From Sperchopsis tessellata (Eukaryota; Arthropoda; Insecta; Coleoptera; Hydrophilidae): a stretch of 42,561 nt of DNA. The position numbers and the translations under genes were made by a program. How positions within the stretch are numbered: position 1 is the stretch's first letter; each line of letters starts with the position of its first letter. The notes beneath the pieces are model-generated. The model was not told the origin of the DNA. It was given only the letters and a program-made list of their open reading frames with translations, and did no database searches. Positions 22,965-34,741 of the stretch are shown here, in pieces. The stretch spans positions 1 through 42,561 of the forward strand of contig JAWQRN010000066.1 in assembly GCA_033557685.1 (NCBI GenBank). The letters are read 5' to 3'.

Positions 22965-23395
22965 GTTTCATAATTTGCAGATCCATAAAATAAACTCTCT
23001 TCTGCTTAAGTTGAGGATTTTATGTATCAAACGAAACAGTGTAACTAACTCCAATGAAGAGCCGCAGAACATAATACCATGCTGCAAACGTGAAACACCG
23101 TACGCATAATGAAACATTTTCAAAACGTCTTTAGACACAAATTCCATTTAACTTCTACAAATGTTGCAAAACTCAGTGATCTCCATAGTTTCCATATATT
23201 CAAGAAACTTGTTCAGATGTACACCCAAAAAGTTATTACCGTCCACCTCGGGTAGAGATTTATTATTCAATTTGACATACATGCTTTTGTCAAATTTTGC
23301 GTGTTTATTGCCGAAGATGATGACACCTATCTTCTTAGAATTCAAATGTTAAAAGTTTGCATCACAGTACTTTATCATATTACAGATGGTAGCAT
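22965..23395 (-). pseudogene. Non-LTR retrotransposon RT thumb fragment
   Basis: On the minus strand the frame 23345-23148 reads NSKKIGVIIFGNKHAKF, VKLNNKSLPEVDGNNFLGVH and LNKFLEY. This is the segment after the RT catalytic centre in Jockey/CR1-like retrotransposons ('LN..KT..I.F......LG..LD..L.W..H'). Further on, DVLKMFHYAYGVSRLQHGIM and FCGSS (about 23130-23050) match the following 'YYA...S...YGI..WG.S' block in another frame. The catalytic aspartates and everything upstream are absent. It points away from the unrelated RT fragment that starts at about 23430. Confidence 0.7.
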
Positions 23396-23429
23396 AGACA
23401 AACTTCCAGATGTGAGGCTGGCCAATTAA

Positions 23430-24072
23430 TGATAATTTAAATGCTGGCCGACTTACAGCGTTGGTAGTGTGTGCTCTAGGTAAGGTATTTGACATGGTCA
23501 ATCATGCCTTGTTGATGCATACATCAGGTACGGAATTAGGGGTGTGGAAATGAGTTGGTTTATATCATATCTTTGGGATAAACATCAATATGTATCACTC
23601 GATTCCTTTATATCTGAGTTTCTACATGTTCATGCACTGATGCTCAAATAATTATGAATGCTGATGATATAACAGCTGTCATTTCTGCTAATAGTGTCGA
23701 CGACTTGGTGATTAGAGCATTGGGTACTTTAGATGACTGGTCCGTGAGAAATTACTTAAAGTTCAATAAATCTAAAATAATCTTACAGTTTTTAAAAACA
23801 ACAACTTATAGGTCGACACTTACAATTAAAAATCGGCGAGCAATTAATAACACACCACCGGATGTCATTTTTTGAGACTTAGGTTGGACGAATCTTTCTT
23901 TTACCGACCATATAGAGGTTTTGAACCGAAGTATTCTGCAATTTATGTCATCCGTACTCTTACAGAAGTCGTTATGGTGGAAACTCTTTGGGTGGTCTAT
24001 TTTGAATCCATACTTCGTAATGGAGTACAATTTTGTTAGGAAAAAAGAAACTTTGTTTGTTTTACTGTTTGT
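23430..24072 (+). pseudogene. Non-LTR retrotransposon RT fragment with intact catalytic aspartate pair
   Basis: The plus strand shows AGRLTALVVCALGKVFDMVN then HALLMH (23440-23520), where the family has a 'D.SKAFD.V.H..L' block. A shifted frame then gives YGIRGVEMSWFISYLWDKHQ. From 23654 a frame of 73 codons starts NADDITAVISANSVDDLVIR, corresponding to the catalytic 'YADD' with both aspartates kept. Later, LGLRLDES, LTDH-like and FESILRNGVQF blocks (23880-24030) give the thumb region across three frames. The segment between YLWDKHQ and NADD is much shorter than usual, so part of the palm, including the 'GVPQGS' block, is deleted. Frameshifts inactivate it. Confidence 0.7.
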
Positions 24073-27015
24073 GAACTTTTTCTATTTACTATGTATAATT
24101 TCTACACCATTAGTATTTTCAAAAGAAAATTATCTTATCTTATCGCAAAGCAGAAACAGTATAGTCCTGAGATACTTTCTATTGCTCCACTATTTCCACA
24201 CTCATAATGATTAAAAATGTTAAAGGCTTTTGAACAATAGAACAATAAAAATCGATCATTAAACACATTGCTTATAGCACGTGAATCACTGACCCCAAGC
24301 CATTACACCCAACTGATTTGGGAGCACCCCGTGTTTAATTGTTCCCTGTTTCGCACCTAATTATATTTCAGATCGAATTTGATATACTATGTGTTGTTGA
24401 AATTTTATGCACTTAATAGTCATTACACTTAACAAGCATTTGATGCTTTCCACTTTCCGATTTATAAAAACCCATAACATCCGGACAATGAGTACTTTAT
24501 GCTAATGCAAATATATTCCGCACATGTACGAATGATTGTCTAACTTTACCAAACCTTGGAACACACGACACCCTAACGTCACTGAAAAGAAAAAGTTGAA
24601 ATGGTTCATAAAAACTCGAAAAGCATCCTAAACATGTCATTGTCGTTACCCCGAAAACCAGAAAACCCCAGGATTCACAATCTAATTTATCAGAAAAAGC
24701 AGCGACTCTTTCATTTCCGTAAGGAAATCGTCCACATCTTCAAGTATCAGTCAGATCTATCTATCTTCAGAAAGGATTGTATTATTTTAAAATAAAATTT
24801 CTACTTCTATCATATATTTATATGGACTTAAGTGTATACTTATATGTACTAGGAACCATATCAAAATAATGCATGTATTATATCCAGATTGTGGATTAAG
24901 GACACAATAAAAAAGTTAAGCATTAACCACGAACCAAAGGATTATCAACAATAATATAACTAATAAGGTAAGGTTAGGTGTAATGTATGTAAAATTGCGG
25001 TAATCAGAATACATTACGCATTAAAGAGACACACATTTTATTCGGTATGTGGGTTTGACTTACAGATGTAGTCGCAAAGAAAGTTCTGTAGACAATTTAC
25101 GTAGATATGCTGGAATGGTTTCTCGTTGAAGATTAAATTACCTGGAACAATAAAAAAAACAATTATTTAAAACCTCTTCAAAAAGAGCTTATTTAAATAA
25201 TAACGAGTAGATAAAATATCATTCATTTTACACCTCGTAATGATAAAATTTATAAATAGTTTTAAGTGTTATGTGGCAAGGTTGTTTTTGTTTCACAAAT
25301 CTTCCATTAATTTTAAATGAGGCCCTAATGAAGCAAAATGTTGGAAATATAGAAAACAAGGAAGGGATAAAATGACTTCATTAGAGGATTTTGAGACACC
25401 AACCCAAAAAAGACCGCAAAAATAGTGACACATAACTGTTGCTTTGACGGTTATGTCTACTACGATATGTGTAACATTGATAGGAAAGTATATAATATCT
25501 CAACTATTATAAATATCACGTAGGGCTGCACCGAAGCTAACGTCTATTACGGGCTTCGACCTACTTTTGCAAGTATTCGGTGGTAGGAGAGATTTTGCAT
25601 TCGGTTAGCCAGAGCTGGTAATCTCTCAAACTCTAGGCACTAGCTTTATATTATGACAATATTTTCATTATTTTATCAGCAACTACTCATCATGTTCCAA
25701 TATTACACCGCTATTGACCATACAAAAATTTACCACGCATTTTCTGTCACACAAAAAAAATTTCTACAATAATTAATAAAATTTAAAATTTTCGTTAAAT
25801 TAAACAAAAAAAATTGTGAAACTATCCACAATTCGCTTAGGTATAAATTAAGAATTTGAAATGCTGAAATATGAAAGGGGACAAAACCGATTATACGGTA
25901 GTAAAATTTGTGAACTGCTTATCTGTATAGTCTAACCATTTTCATTGCGCACACTTAAAAGTATGACAACTATAGCACTGCACAATAATAAGGTCCTTAA
26001 AATAGTAATCACCAACCCTTACATTATAATGATTACTCAAATAAACTGACTAAAAGCAACCATATAAGTACCTGAATTTTGAATCAAATAATGTTAATCG
26101 AAATTGATCTGATATCTCATAAACCCAAAACATGTGTAATACGTTATCTTCGAACTGTACTCCGATATATTTTAATATAAAAATTGAATAACTTTGTGCA
26201 TTAATGAACATTAATAGTAGTGTAGTCAATTTTAAAGTAGCTTTCACATTTTTTTTTTAAATACATTATCGAAATTCCCAGAAGTTCACGTTGGGCAAAA
26301 TTCACATACAAAAGCCTAAAAATAATTGTTAAAAAAGTTTGGTAAGCTCTCCTAACTCTTAGTTTCACAGTGTGAAAACGACCCATTTACTCAACCCGAA
26401 ATTATTTTTCTGTACTTCTATGCAAAAATTTAATTTTGTCCCAAGTTGAATACTGTACCATTTTTAGGAAGCTAAAATTTTCAAAATCAATTTATTGTAA
26501 ATTACCTCATATAGCCATTATTTGAATTTCAATTAAACATAAGTGTCAAACAGTAAACACGTTAAATTTATGATGAAATGCAAAGAGAATAAGTGCGCCA
26601 CTAACAACTTAAATCAGAATGTCAAAGTTATAACATATAATATATAAATAATTCTAAAGTGCAGTTATTTTATTATTTATTACTAAATATAGATACGTGA
26701 CAAACTAAGACATAATGTATTTATTAAAGCTCGCTAAAAGTAAATAAACTTTTAAATACTGCTCAATCCAATAAAACGAATTGAAATGCCTCCTCATTTT
26801 ATTGATATATTTAATTGATTTTTAAATCGACATTTCTTTAGTAATCTTGTTCTAGTCTAATCATGAAGAAAGAGACATATGATTTCATGCAGATTCAAAT
26901 TGTCGATATACACGTGACCCAAAAGTCACTAGATCATTTTAAATTGGAATACCTTTTTAATTTTTTAATAATTCACATTTATGCTGATCTAAACAAAACA
27001 CACACTTCTTGGAAA
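24073..27015. other. Long AT-rich stretch without recognisable genes
   Basis: No transposase, RT or host-protein motif was recognised on either strand. A 64-codon plus frame at 24601-24795 and two minus frames at 26050-26386 are composition-driven. Bases 25510-25630 are less AT-rich and unexplained. Confidence 0.4.
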
Positions 27016-27668
27016 TAAATTTTATTTAGTTTTTAAATTTATATTCTTTAAATGACCACCAATTTGCTCTTCACAAGGGCGCGTTCTTTCTAAGGCGTGT
27101 ACCATCACCTGTCGTAATGTTTCCTCGTTTATTCCTTCACGAATGTTGGCCTTCAAGGAGCCTGGAGTCAGGTGAGCGTGACGCGAAATTATGGTCCTTT
27201 CAAAAATGTTCCTTAAGAGTTTCATTGTCGGGCGAACTGTATGGGCAGTAGCACCGTCTTGCTGCCCTCATACCTCCGGTGTGCGCTCGACTACAGGACG
27301 CACGAAATTCTCCAGCATGTCTCCATACCTTTCTCCAGTAACGGAGAGTGCATTTTCTCCCTCGTCTTCAAAGAAATAAGGACCAAGAACTATTTCTGCA
27401 TTTACACCTCACCAAACTGTTACTTTTACGGGGTGCAGCCCACGTTGGTGAATATTCATGGCTTTTCCGTCCCCCAAAATCGGATATTTTGTTTATTAAC
27501 AAATCCGTTTAGGTGGAAGTGGGCCTGGTTACCCATAATAAGGTAGTGAATGAAATCAGCATCTTTCCTGGCCAATTCTTGGATCTGAACTGTATACGCT
27601 AATCGTACCCGATAATCTGCTGACTTCAGTTCTTGCACTAGCTGTACTATTTCATCGTACACGCTGAA
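27016..27668 (-). pseudogene. Tc1/mariner-superfamily transposase lacking its last catalytic segment
   Basis: On the minus strand the frame 27662-27456 reads VQLVQELKSADYRVRLAYTV then QIQELARKDADFIHYLIMGN and QAHFHLNGFVNKQNIRFWGT. This is a DDE transposase in which the first catalytic residue normally sits in a 'SDEAHFHL' context. Here it reads GNQAHFHL, so that aspartate is lost. A one-base shift leads to INHQRGLHPVKVTVW-type sequence, two stops, EIVLGPYFFEDEGENALSVT, and then QQDGATAHT with the second aspartate. The text then passes directly from ISRHAHLTPGS to LKANIREGINEETLRQVM and the C-terminus GGHLKNINLKTK. The block that should hold the third catalytic residue ('RSPDL.P.DFFLWG') is missing. 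The N-terminal DNA-binding part is absent too. Confidence 0.7.
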
Positions 27669-27879
27669 ACAGAAGGTATTTTAAACTACTCGAAGCCAGG
27701 ATATACTTACATATGTATTCCGTTTAGACAGCTACATCCTAAATTTTCGATTTATATTTACATCTGATAATTATATTCCTGCTACCCAGAAGTAGATATT
27801 AATTTCGGCTGGGTCCAATATACAATAGAAAGTGCAAGCTTCGTGTAATTGGTACGTGTCTGCGTAATTTTTACGATAC

Positions 27880-28470
27880 ATGTCTTGTTATGGCAACCGA
27901 TAGCACATTAAGCAAACCAGAACGAAGACAGCTGTGATTTATTTAATCGCGTCGTGAATCTAGCGTGCATGAGCTCCAGCCGTCCAACCGGATAAATAAA
28001 TACCGGAAGAAAAGCGCCCATGTACAAAAGAAAAAAAGAGATAAAAGTACTCTATACTCTACCCGGCAATCACGTACGTTGCCGTACAAATTACCCTTTT
28101 GAACTTGTGCCATTTTTCGGCCGACCTAACCTTATTCATCTGTGTTGTTTATATACGTCGAAGATAATCTAGCTAGAGGTCGGCCCAACACTTTCTCTAC
28201 GGAGACTTTCACCGGAGCGCATAATACGATACGGTGACGCTGCGGCCCGCGGTTGCCACCGCTAAAACACAAATAAACACCGCTTAGGTCGAATGATCTT
28301 ACGATCACATCAACTCTAGAGACAATTATCCGAGAAGAAAAGGGCGTTTGTTGGCCACCACTCGTGTGGAAATTGTTGATTAAATAGCAAATCACATGTA
28401 CACGAAGATATTAATACCAATCGTTTGAGTTATAATCGAAATTGCGTAGCGAAACGCAACAACAATAACA
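27880..28470. other. CpG-rich block, possible promoter or conserved non-coding element
   Basis: CpG dinucleotides are conspicuously frequent compared with the surrounding AT-rich DNA (for example GACGCTGCGGCCCGCGGTTG at 28234). A 9-bp inverted repeat, GGCCGACCT (about 28120) and AGGTCGGCC (about 28176), could form a stem. A minus-strand frame of 87 codons (28395-28132) is probably a by-product of higher GC and resembles no family I know. No TATA box with a plausible start, tRNA or RT motif was found. It could be a CpG-island-like promoter, an enhancer, or a young transposon 5' region. Confidence 0.35.
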
Positions 28471-28784
28471 ATTAAATTACTTAAGTTTTCCCGGGGATAA
28501 CCGTGTGTTGGATTTTCTTTTTGCCAATGTTTATTTCACCGTTGCAGGGGACATTATCAAAACAACTGTTAAAAAAAGCCAAGAATAGACTGGCATATAG
28601 CTCTCAAAAGTGCTAGTAGTAGACTATGAAACTTTTATTAGTAGAACTTTTGCGAGCTGCATGTCAGTATATATTAGGTCCAATTTAGGTCTGCAGGGCA
28701 ATCCCCACCTAGCACTTATGTCTTAATAATACTACTAAACCCTGTAAAAGATATATACTGTGGCCGTGGAAGCAACACAGCAAA

Positions 28785-28925
28785 TTCCTGTGTGGTTCTG
28801 TGTCAATTATCTATTTCGGATGTGAACTATGGACCTCAAAAATTATTAAAATCCTAACTGCAGATATTAAATCAAATGCACAGAGGTGTTGCCGGATATA
28901 AGAACATATAAATGTCACTGAGCTT
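28785..28925 (+). pseudogene. Probable RT C-terminal fragment of a non-LTR element
   Basis: A plus-strand frame reads YFGCELWT, then KIIKILTADIKSNAQRCCRI, a stop, and EHINVTELIL. This fits the post-RT block of endonuclease-RT elements ('.LYGCE.WT.......I......RC.RRIL.I.W...I.N.E.'). It is short and was recognised only by motif order, so chance similarity is possible. Flanks give no further parts. Confidence 0.35.
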
Positions 28926-29128
28926 ATATTGAAGTTTGTTTAGTTAAACACGTATTCAATGCCCCAGACTTTCTGAAGTCGAATATATATGCGGTCACTT
29001 TTTTTAATAATATGCAGTTTATAAGTTCTATTAATAGAAAACTGAATGGAATATTAACTTATAAAAATATATCTTTTCCTTTTGCAAAACATCATTTGTT
29101 ATTATTTTTGATTCACACGTTATGCGTT

Positions 29129-29329
29129 CTAATGTTTTAAGCCCTCTACAAATTTACGTACTTTATGGATTTTGCAACATACGGCATTACATGCTCTACG
29201 AATTTGTACACTTTACGGATTTACCCGCCCTACGGATTTAAGCGATATATGGATTTACGCGATCTACTGATTTTCGTACCCTAGAGATATACTCGATCAA
29301 TGGATTATGTACTCTACGAATTTACGCAT
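29129..29329. repeat. Minisatellite, 17-bp unit, about 12 copies
   Basis: Consecutive units of mostly exactly 17 bp fit a consensus close to CTACGGATTTACGCGAT, for example 29213-29229, 29230-29246, 29247-29263, 29264-29280 and 29281-29297. Two or three units are 16 bp. The units are quite diverged, most sharing ATTTACG or a close variant, so the array is old. It is non-coding, since the 17-bp period shifts frame every unit. Confidence 0.85.
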
Positions 29330-32300
29330 CGCCCACAATAATGCATTGCTGGTCAGCAAGTAATGTATTATAGTGAAAGGAATATCTTTTGGCCGTTGGA
29401 AATATTACTTCATATGATTGATGGAATCGAAAATTTTAGAAATATTGTGTTGAAACCTTACATAGATGTACTTACCATAATATGTCTAAGGTCCATATAA
29501 ATAATCATGTATGTAGAGATCTGTAGCGCTTACCCGACATAAAAGGATAGGTTTTTAAAAGGATGTATTATTTAGGTATCGTTATTCTAGTAAATAAATA
29601 CAAGATGCATTTTAAAATTAGCTTTATATCATTGCATTGACAAAAGAATACAGGGAAGTCATATATTTTTATATAGTTTATAATTATATTATTTGCATTC
29701 TCAAAGCCATATGCTTTAAATATTTTAAATTTTGCTGCATTTAAACCAAATACTTCTTCCTCTGTGATGTTAAAAAAATAATAACACCGCCATTAGGAGA
29801 TCTTTTTCGAGATTATTAGGTCTAACATTTCACGCCTTCAGTCCTTAAATCTCATTGCTTAGTTGTTTTTAATGATAATTCAGCTCGAGATAATTGTTTT
29901 TTTTTGTCAAATGCCTGATTATATTTAACTTGGCGGTGTCACACTTGGTTTTTGTTTACTTATTAATATAACACTTTAAATCAACTGCAATCAGCAATAA
30001 ACTGACATCGCAAAATTTAACATCCTTATGTACGCGTGTATATGTTAAACAGGCCAAAGCTGCCAAAAAATGAACATTTGCATATATCACAATGTTAACA
30101 TTTAATTTTTATTTTCTTCAAAATAATACTTTTTTGAATATTATAATAGTTAACTTTATACTTTCGCGATTATTTTTCAATTTAGTTATTGGTTTTATTA
30201 ATTACTTTACATGTGTATATCCGTTGTTTCCTATCTACTGGATGATATGTTTTCATTTACTTTAATTGTATCAAATCAAAGGACTAATTCTTTACAAATT
30301 GCTTTCCCATTTTATTTATTACTTAAAATGTTATTTGTTTTACATCAATTTTAATTAACTTTATTCGTTTTCAAAGGTTGTAACTAACTCATAATTTAAT
30401 TGTATTAAAAGCTATAGTCTTTTAATAACCGGGAATAAGTTCAAGTCCAACTTGAGTATATCATTATTATTTATCTCAATTTTAGCAAATATAACATCTT
30501 TAATTTTTGTACTTTATATGGTTATTAGCGTTCTGAAACTCGAATCAGCTAGGCCTATTCCAAACTTAGAGGGCGGTGTGTGTACTAGTTTAACATTAAA
30601 ACGAAAATATTCTTCCTTTCTTTAACAATCATGAGAAAATAACAAGGCTAGGGTCGGCCCATAAATTCTACTTGTTTAAATGTAGAATTAGAAAAATAAA
30701 ATATTTAATAATAAATATAGAACTGGAATGTCACAGTATTAATAATTTCTAACTAATGACAAATACAAAATTAAAAACGTTAAATATTCACATTTTAAAA
30801 TCTTTCTAACCATATTTAATTAGTATAATTGTCAAATGCCTCGAGTTTAGCTAAAGTAATAAATTAGCAAATTCGCCAAAAATATTTCGAAAAACAAAGT
30901 TGTTCTTTGGAAAAAATTTAGTTATCATTATCGGATAGTTTGCAGCAATTAATGGTTTTATAGTTAGAATGGTCTGTTTTTATCGCTTATAACCCTCTTA
31001 TTTGCATGTGTTCCATGCCAAATTATAGACATTTCAGAGTGTGCTGATTCACGAAACCCCTCGTGTGTATTTAATTAAATAGTAGACGATAAGAACTTCT
31101 AAAGTGACCTTCAATAATTAAATAAAAATTTAAATGAAGGGTTATTTAAACGTGTGCTACAAAAATGCCACATTTTTGGTAACTGCTGTTGAAATCTCTT
31201 ATCTAGGCAACACATTCTATGTAACTTTATATACACATTTTAGAAATGTTGGTCGTTATAGTTTTTAAGGAAATATCTGCATTTTATATGATTTTCAACT
31301 AAACTTGCATATAATAAAACAGAATCTAACGATACTTGTTACTATTACTGGGCAGTCTAAACAAATTTATTTCAAGTACATTAGTAGTTTCGATATTCGT
31401 TTCAACTATATACCAGTTTGTATTAGTAAGACAGAGCCGTGTTACAAGTTGCAATATCTAAAAAAAAACAATTGCAGTATCTGAGCAGAATACGAGCTAA
31501 ATGTCCCTCCTGGTAATAAATCCAGAAGTATATATACTTGTTATTTTATACTTGATCGTGATCTGACTATCAACTGGCTTCACCCGTCACACAACTTCCA
31601 ACTCCATTAGGCCAGGATTATCAAGATCTATAACTATTAACGTTTGATAAGTTCATTCAAATTTTTCGAAATTTCTTAACGGTACCTGAATTTAACCATC
31701 AAGTTTAGCGTAGATGCTGATGCAGCGATCCATTAAATCCACTTTTCCGTGTCCAAAATCGCGTTCTGTTAAACGTGTTTTTCTTGTTGTTGACATTCGA
31801 TAGCACGACCGCCTCCTGTCATACGAACTGGCTCCGAGGACACTCTTTATTCACAGCGGTTTACTTCTCCGCATTTTTCAATGCTCTCGCTGGTTTACTG
31901 TAGAATTAATCTTGTGCTAGCATCTCTTGTGTTTGAGCAGGTGGGTTTATGAGCTATTTAACAGGCTTCGATCAAACATTAGATATCTTCCTTGAACTTG
32001 TAACACGGCAAAGTTCTGGTATCACGTATTTAACCTTGCTAGCGTCCATTACCTTCGATAGAATAATTTAAGCATATGTCAGTAATACCTTCAATAGCAT
32101 TGATAATAGTCAAAAAACGGTATGGGCAACATATTTGATATTAATATTCTATTTCCAGTTCTAAATACCTACTAAATATACAAAAATTACATGATCCCTT
32201 GACTATTTTGAACAAGTATCAATCAGTAAAACTATGCGTTTAGTAAGTCATTTCCACGTGCATCAGATTTTAATATATCGTATAAATCTAATCTTTTTTT

Positions 32301-33010
32301 CCTGAAAATACTATGTTGGCCTATTTAGTTAGTTAGCCTAATTATATGAACCTAGTACGTAGATTCTTGTTTACCGGAAGGATTTCAGTGATATACCTAC
32401 TGAAATCTAATTCCCAGTAATAGCTCGAGAAAAATTGTGTCGCCTTCCAAAAGAAGGCACTTCTTTTCTATACAGTTTTTTCTCAATCTGGAAATCTACA
32501 ATGCAGACATGTTCAACGCGTTTCCGATACAAGATATTAATTGGAAGAAACAGAGAAATTCAGAGTTCGATCGTGCTGTATCAAATATTCAACTTTAATA
32601 TTTCAGCATACTTGCATTGTGTCCAATTGACCTCTTCTGTAGGGACCTATAAATATAGTGCGATTTCCAATTTTTAATGCCACTCATTTTATCTACAAAG
32701 AAACACTGAAGTTAACACTGACGCTTTATTAGAACATAGTATATTCTTAATTTTTTCTCAGTCCCCATTTATTTTGCTCATAGTATCGACTACCTTAAAC
32801 TATCATTTTATACTTTATTTAGAAAATTTTAAAATCATGTTTGTTTATTAGCAAAGTTACAACTTAATATTTTCTTGTGTGGGAATACTAAAAACCTTTT
32901 GGACTTTCCTTAACCATTATAAAGTGTAAATATTTCTTTCATGTTCAATTATTGTACATCGTCCATTTCAGTAACCACACGTTTAATTTTTAACTCCATT
33001 ATCTTGACCC
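29330..33010. other. Long AT-rich stretch without recognisable genes
   Basis: Nothing was recognised on either strand over about 3.7 kb. Bases 31560-31960 are less AT-rich and unexplained. AAGTATATATACTT (31527-31540) is a perfect 14-bp palindrome. A plus frame of 80 codons at 32435-32677 has no known motif. Minus-strand donor-like sites occur at 29471-29480 and 29530-29537, without matching exons. Confidence 0.4.
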
Positions 33011-33210
33011 AAAGTTAGATTTTAAATAGTTTCCGGAATTACAAAGCGGACCGATATAATTGAGCATTTTTATCAAGGGGAAGCATCTTATTATCGAGAT
33101 TATCTTTCATGCTGATGGTTGATAATTCTATCTAATTCCCAGATGTGATATAAAGTTAATGTTGGACGATAACTATCGGGATTGTAAAGCGGACTGATGA
33201 AATTGAGCGG
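33011..33210. repeat. Dispersed pair of about 57-bp direct repeats
   Basis: AAAGTTAGATT...TTTCCGGAATTACAAAGCGGACCGATATAATTGAGC (33011-33066) recurs in diverged form at 33152-33210, 141-143 bp later (…ATCGGGATTGTAAAGCGGACTGATGAAATTGAGC). About 85 bp of unrelated-looking sequence separates them. Confidence 0.7.
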
Positions 33211-33499
33211 CTTATGCTTTATGCTTTATGCTTACCACACAAGTATTTCCCTCTGAGCGTCAAAACTCTGTTCATTTTCGACACTTAATCACTGCCTTGG
33301 GCGTAAAATTACTGCATGTAATGGTACAATATTATTTTTATCACACACCATCGCTTCTCCACTCCATGTAAGTATTTGATAGTTGCTACACAATATTTAT
33401 CTACAGCTCCTGCTATATTTCCACTAGAAGATAATGCCATTTTTATTTAACGCTTAAGGTAAAACTGTTTGTTCTTCCTAGGACAGACCTTCCTTCTGA

Positions 33500-34093
33500 C
33501 AGGGATAGTATATCAGCTAACTACCCTAAATAGCCGAGTAGAAAGTATTTTTCCACTAAAAGCACCTAATTTCGTTAGTTGTAAACCAAATAGCTAGTTG
33601 GTATATTTTACAAACTGGTAGTTTTAAACTGGCTAAAAAAATTGTATTATGCTAGTACAAACTAACCGGTATTTTGACTAACTAATACATGAACTAACCC
33701 CAGTCTTTAGCGAATTTGATTGATGTGATTATGTTTATAGTATTTTTATACTGCATCATATTAATAACATATAATAAAATGGACTAGCAAAAAACATTAT
33801 CTGAACTACTGAAAGAACTATATAACAGCAAAGCTAAAAACTATTCATTTTCTCTTGTTATATTAAAGTATTTTTTTAATAATAAGCTTGTTTCAGTAGT
33901 ACACTTTTTAATGCTGAATAAATAATACATTTTTATCAACTACGTTTTCACCAATTAAATCAAATTAGCTAGGGATAGTTTATATACTAACTAACGTACT
34001 AGTTCATTTTTGTTACCAAAATAGCCAAATGGAATGAACTAGTCAGTGGCTAAACTCCGCTGATGCCATTCCACCCCAATAATTATATCCCTG
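33500..34093. mobile_element. Candidate hAT-like non-autonomous element
   Basis: The segment starts CAGGGATA and ends TATCCCTG, a perfect 8-bp terminal inverted pair of the CAGGG type common in hAT elements. The inside is full of short related motifs (AAATAGCY at 33527, 33590 and 34018; TAGTT/AACTA runs such as ACTAACTAA near 33677 and 33990), resembling subterminal transposase-binding clusters. It has no coding capacity. An 8-bp target duplication was not seen (CCTTCTGA before, ATAGTGTA after), which weakens the call. Confidence 0.3.
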
Positions 34094-34261
34094 ATAGTGT
34101 ACCCTTATGTAACAAGCGAATGAATCGAGGTAAAATGCGCCGTATTGCGAAATTTGGCGATATAAGAAAAGTGGAACATTTGTAATCTGCATTTTAAAAA
34201 TATTTGATACACATGTTTTACTGACCGCAACCCTCAGCCCATGGATCCCTTCTTTCCGCAG

Positions 34262-34335
34262 TTGTTGGTACCGCCAGGTCCACTTTCGCCACCGTGACTA
34301 ACCAAAGAATATTGGTTATATTTAATTTAATTAAC
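34262..34335 (+). other. Candidate internal exon A (74 nt)
   Basis: It is preceded by a pyrimidine-rich acceptor (CCCTTCTTTCCGCAG, ending 34261) and followed by a perfect consensus donor GTAAGT at 34336. Of three frames only one is open, reading VGTARSTFATVTNQRILVIF then NLIN. The first half lies in a less AT-rich patch. The product is unrecognised. The splice sites are visible; that they are used is inference. Confidence 0.25.
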
Positions 34336-34631
34336 GTAAGTAAACAAGTCAAGTTATTTGAATAGTTTATAATAAAACTGGCCAGTTTACAAACTAATCA
34401 ACTTCATTATTAATTTATTGGATAATAATTATTCTACAATAACCAAGAAAATAGTTGGTTTATGTTCTGTTCAGTTAGTTTAGAAATTAGCCACGATTGC
34501 ATTTTAACAGTAATATTTAAAGTGACCACGCTTCGTTAATCATTACAAATCTTCTGCGTTATGCACTTGAGAGCACAATCGGCTTTTTTGCAATTATCAA
34601 AATACCTTTCGCACATAGTCACTTCTTACAG

Positions 34632-34741
34632 ACGGAGAGTTTGGTGGCCCGTTCTTTATCACGTTCCCAGAAGACCCACTGGAGTATTTACTCTCCATTT
34701 TCCGATTCGCAAGAGCATCGGCCTTTGAGACCACCACCAAG
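34632..34741 (+). other. Candidate internal exon B (110 nt)
   Basis: It has an acceptor (AGTCACTTCTTACAG, ending 34631) and a donor (AAG|GTACAC at 34741/34742). Two frames are open. One reads GEFGGPFFITFPEDPLEYLL then SIFRFARASAFETTTK, which has ordinary protein-like composition; the other begins TESLVARSLSRSQK. If exon A is joined in its only open frame, the second frame would be used, so the two candidates do not combine into the better-looking peptide. I recognise no family. The minus strand of the same block is also open in part, which lowers confidence. Confidence 0.25.

Noticed and set aside
27241..27546. 101-codon plus-strand frame
   Set aside because: It is the antisense shadow of the transposase pseudogene read on the minus strand.
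29129..29329. Possible CRISPR-like array because of short regular repeats
   Set aside because: Units are contiguous 17-mers with no spacers, in eukaryotic DNA; it is a minisatellite.
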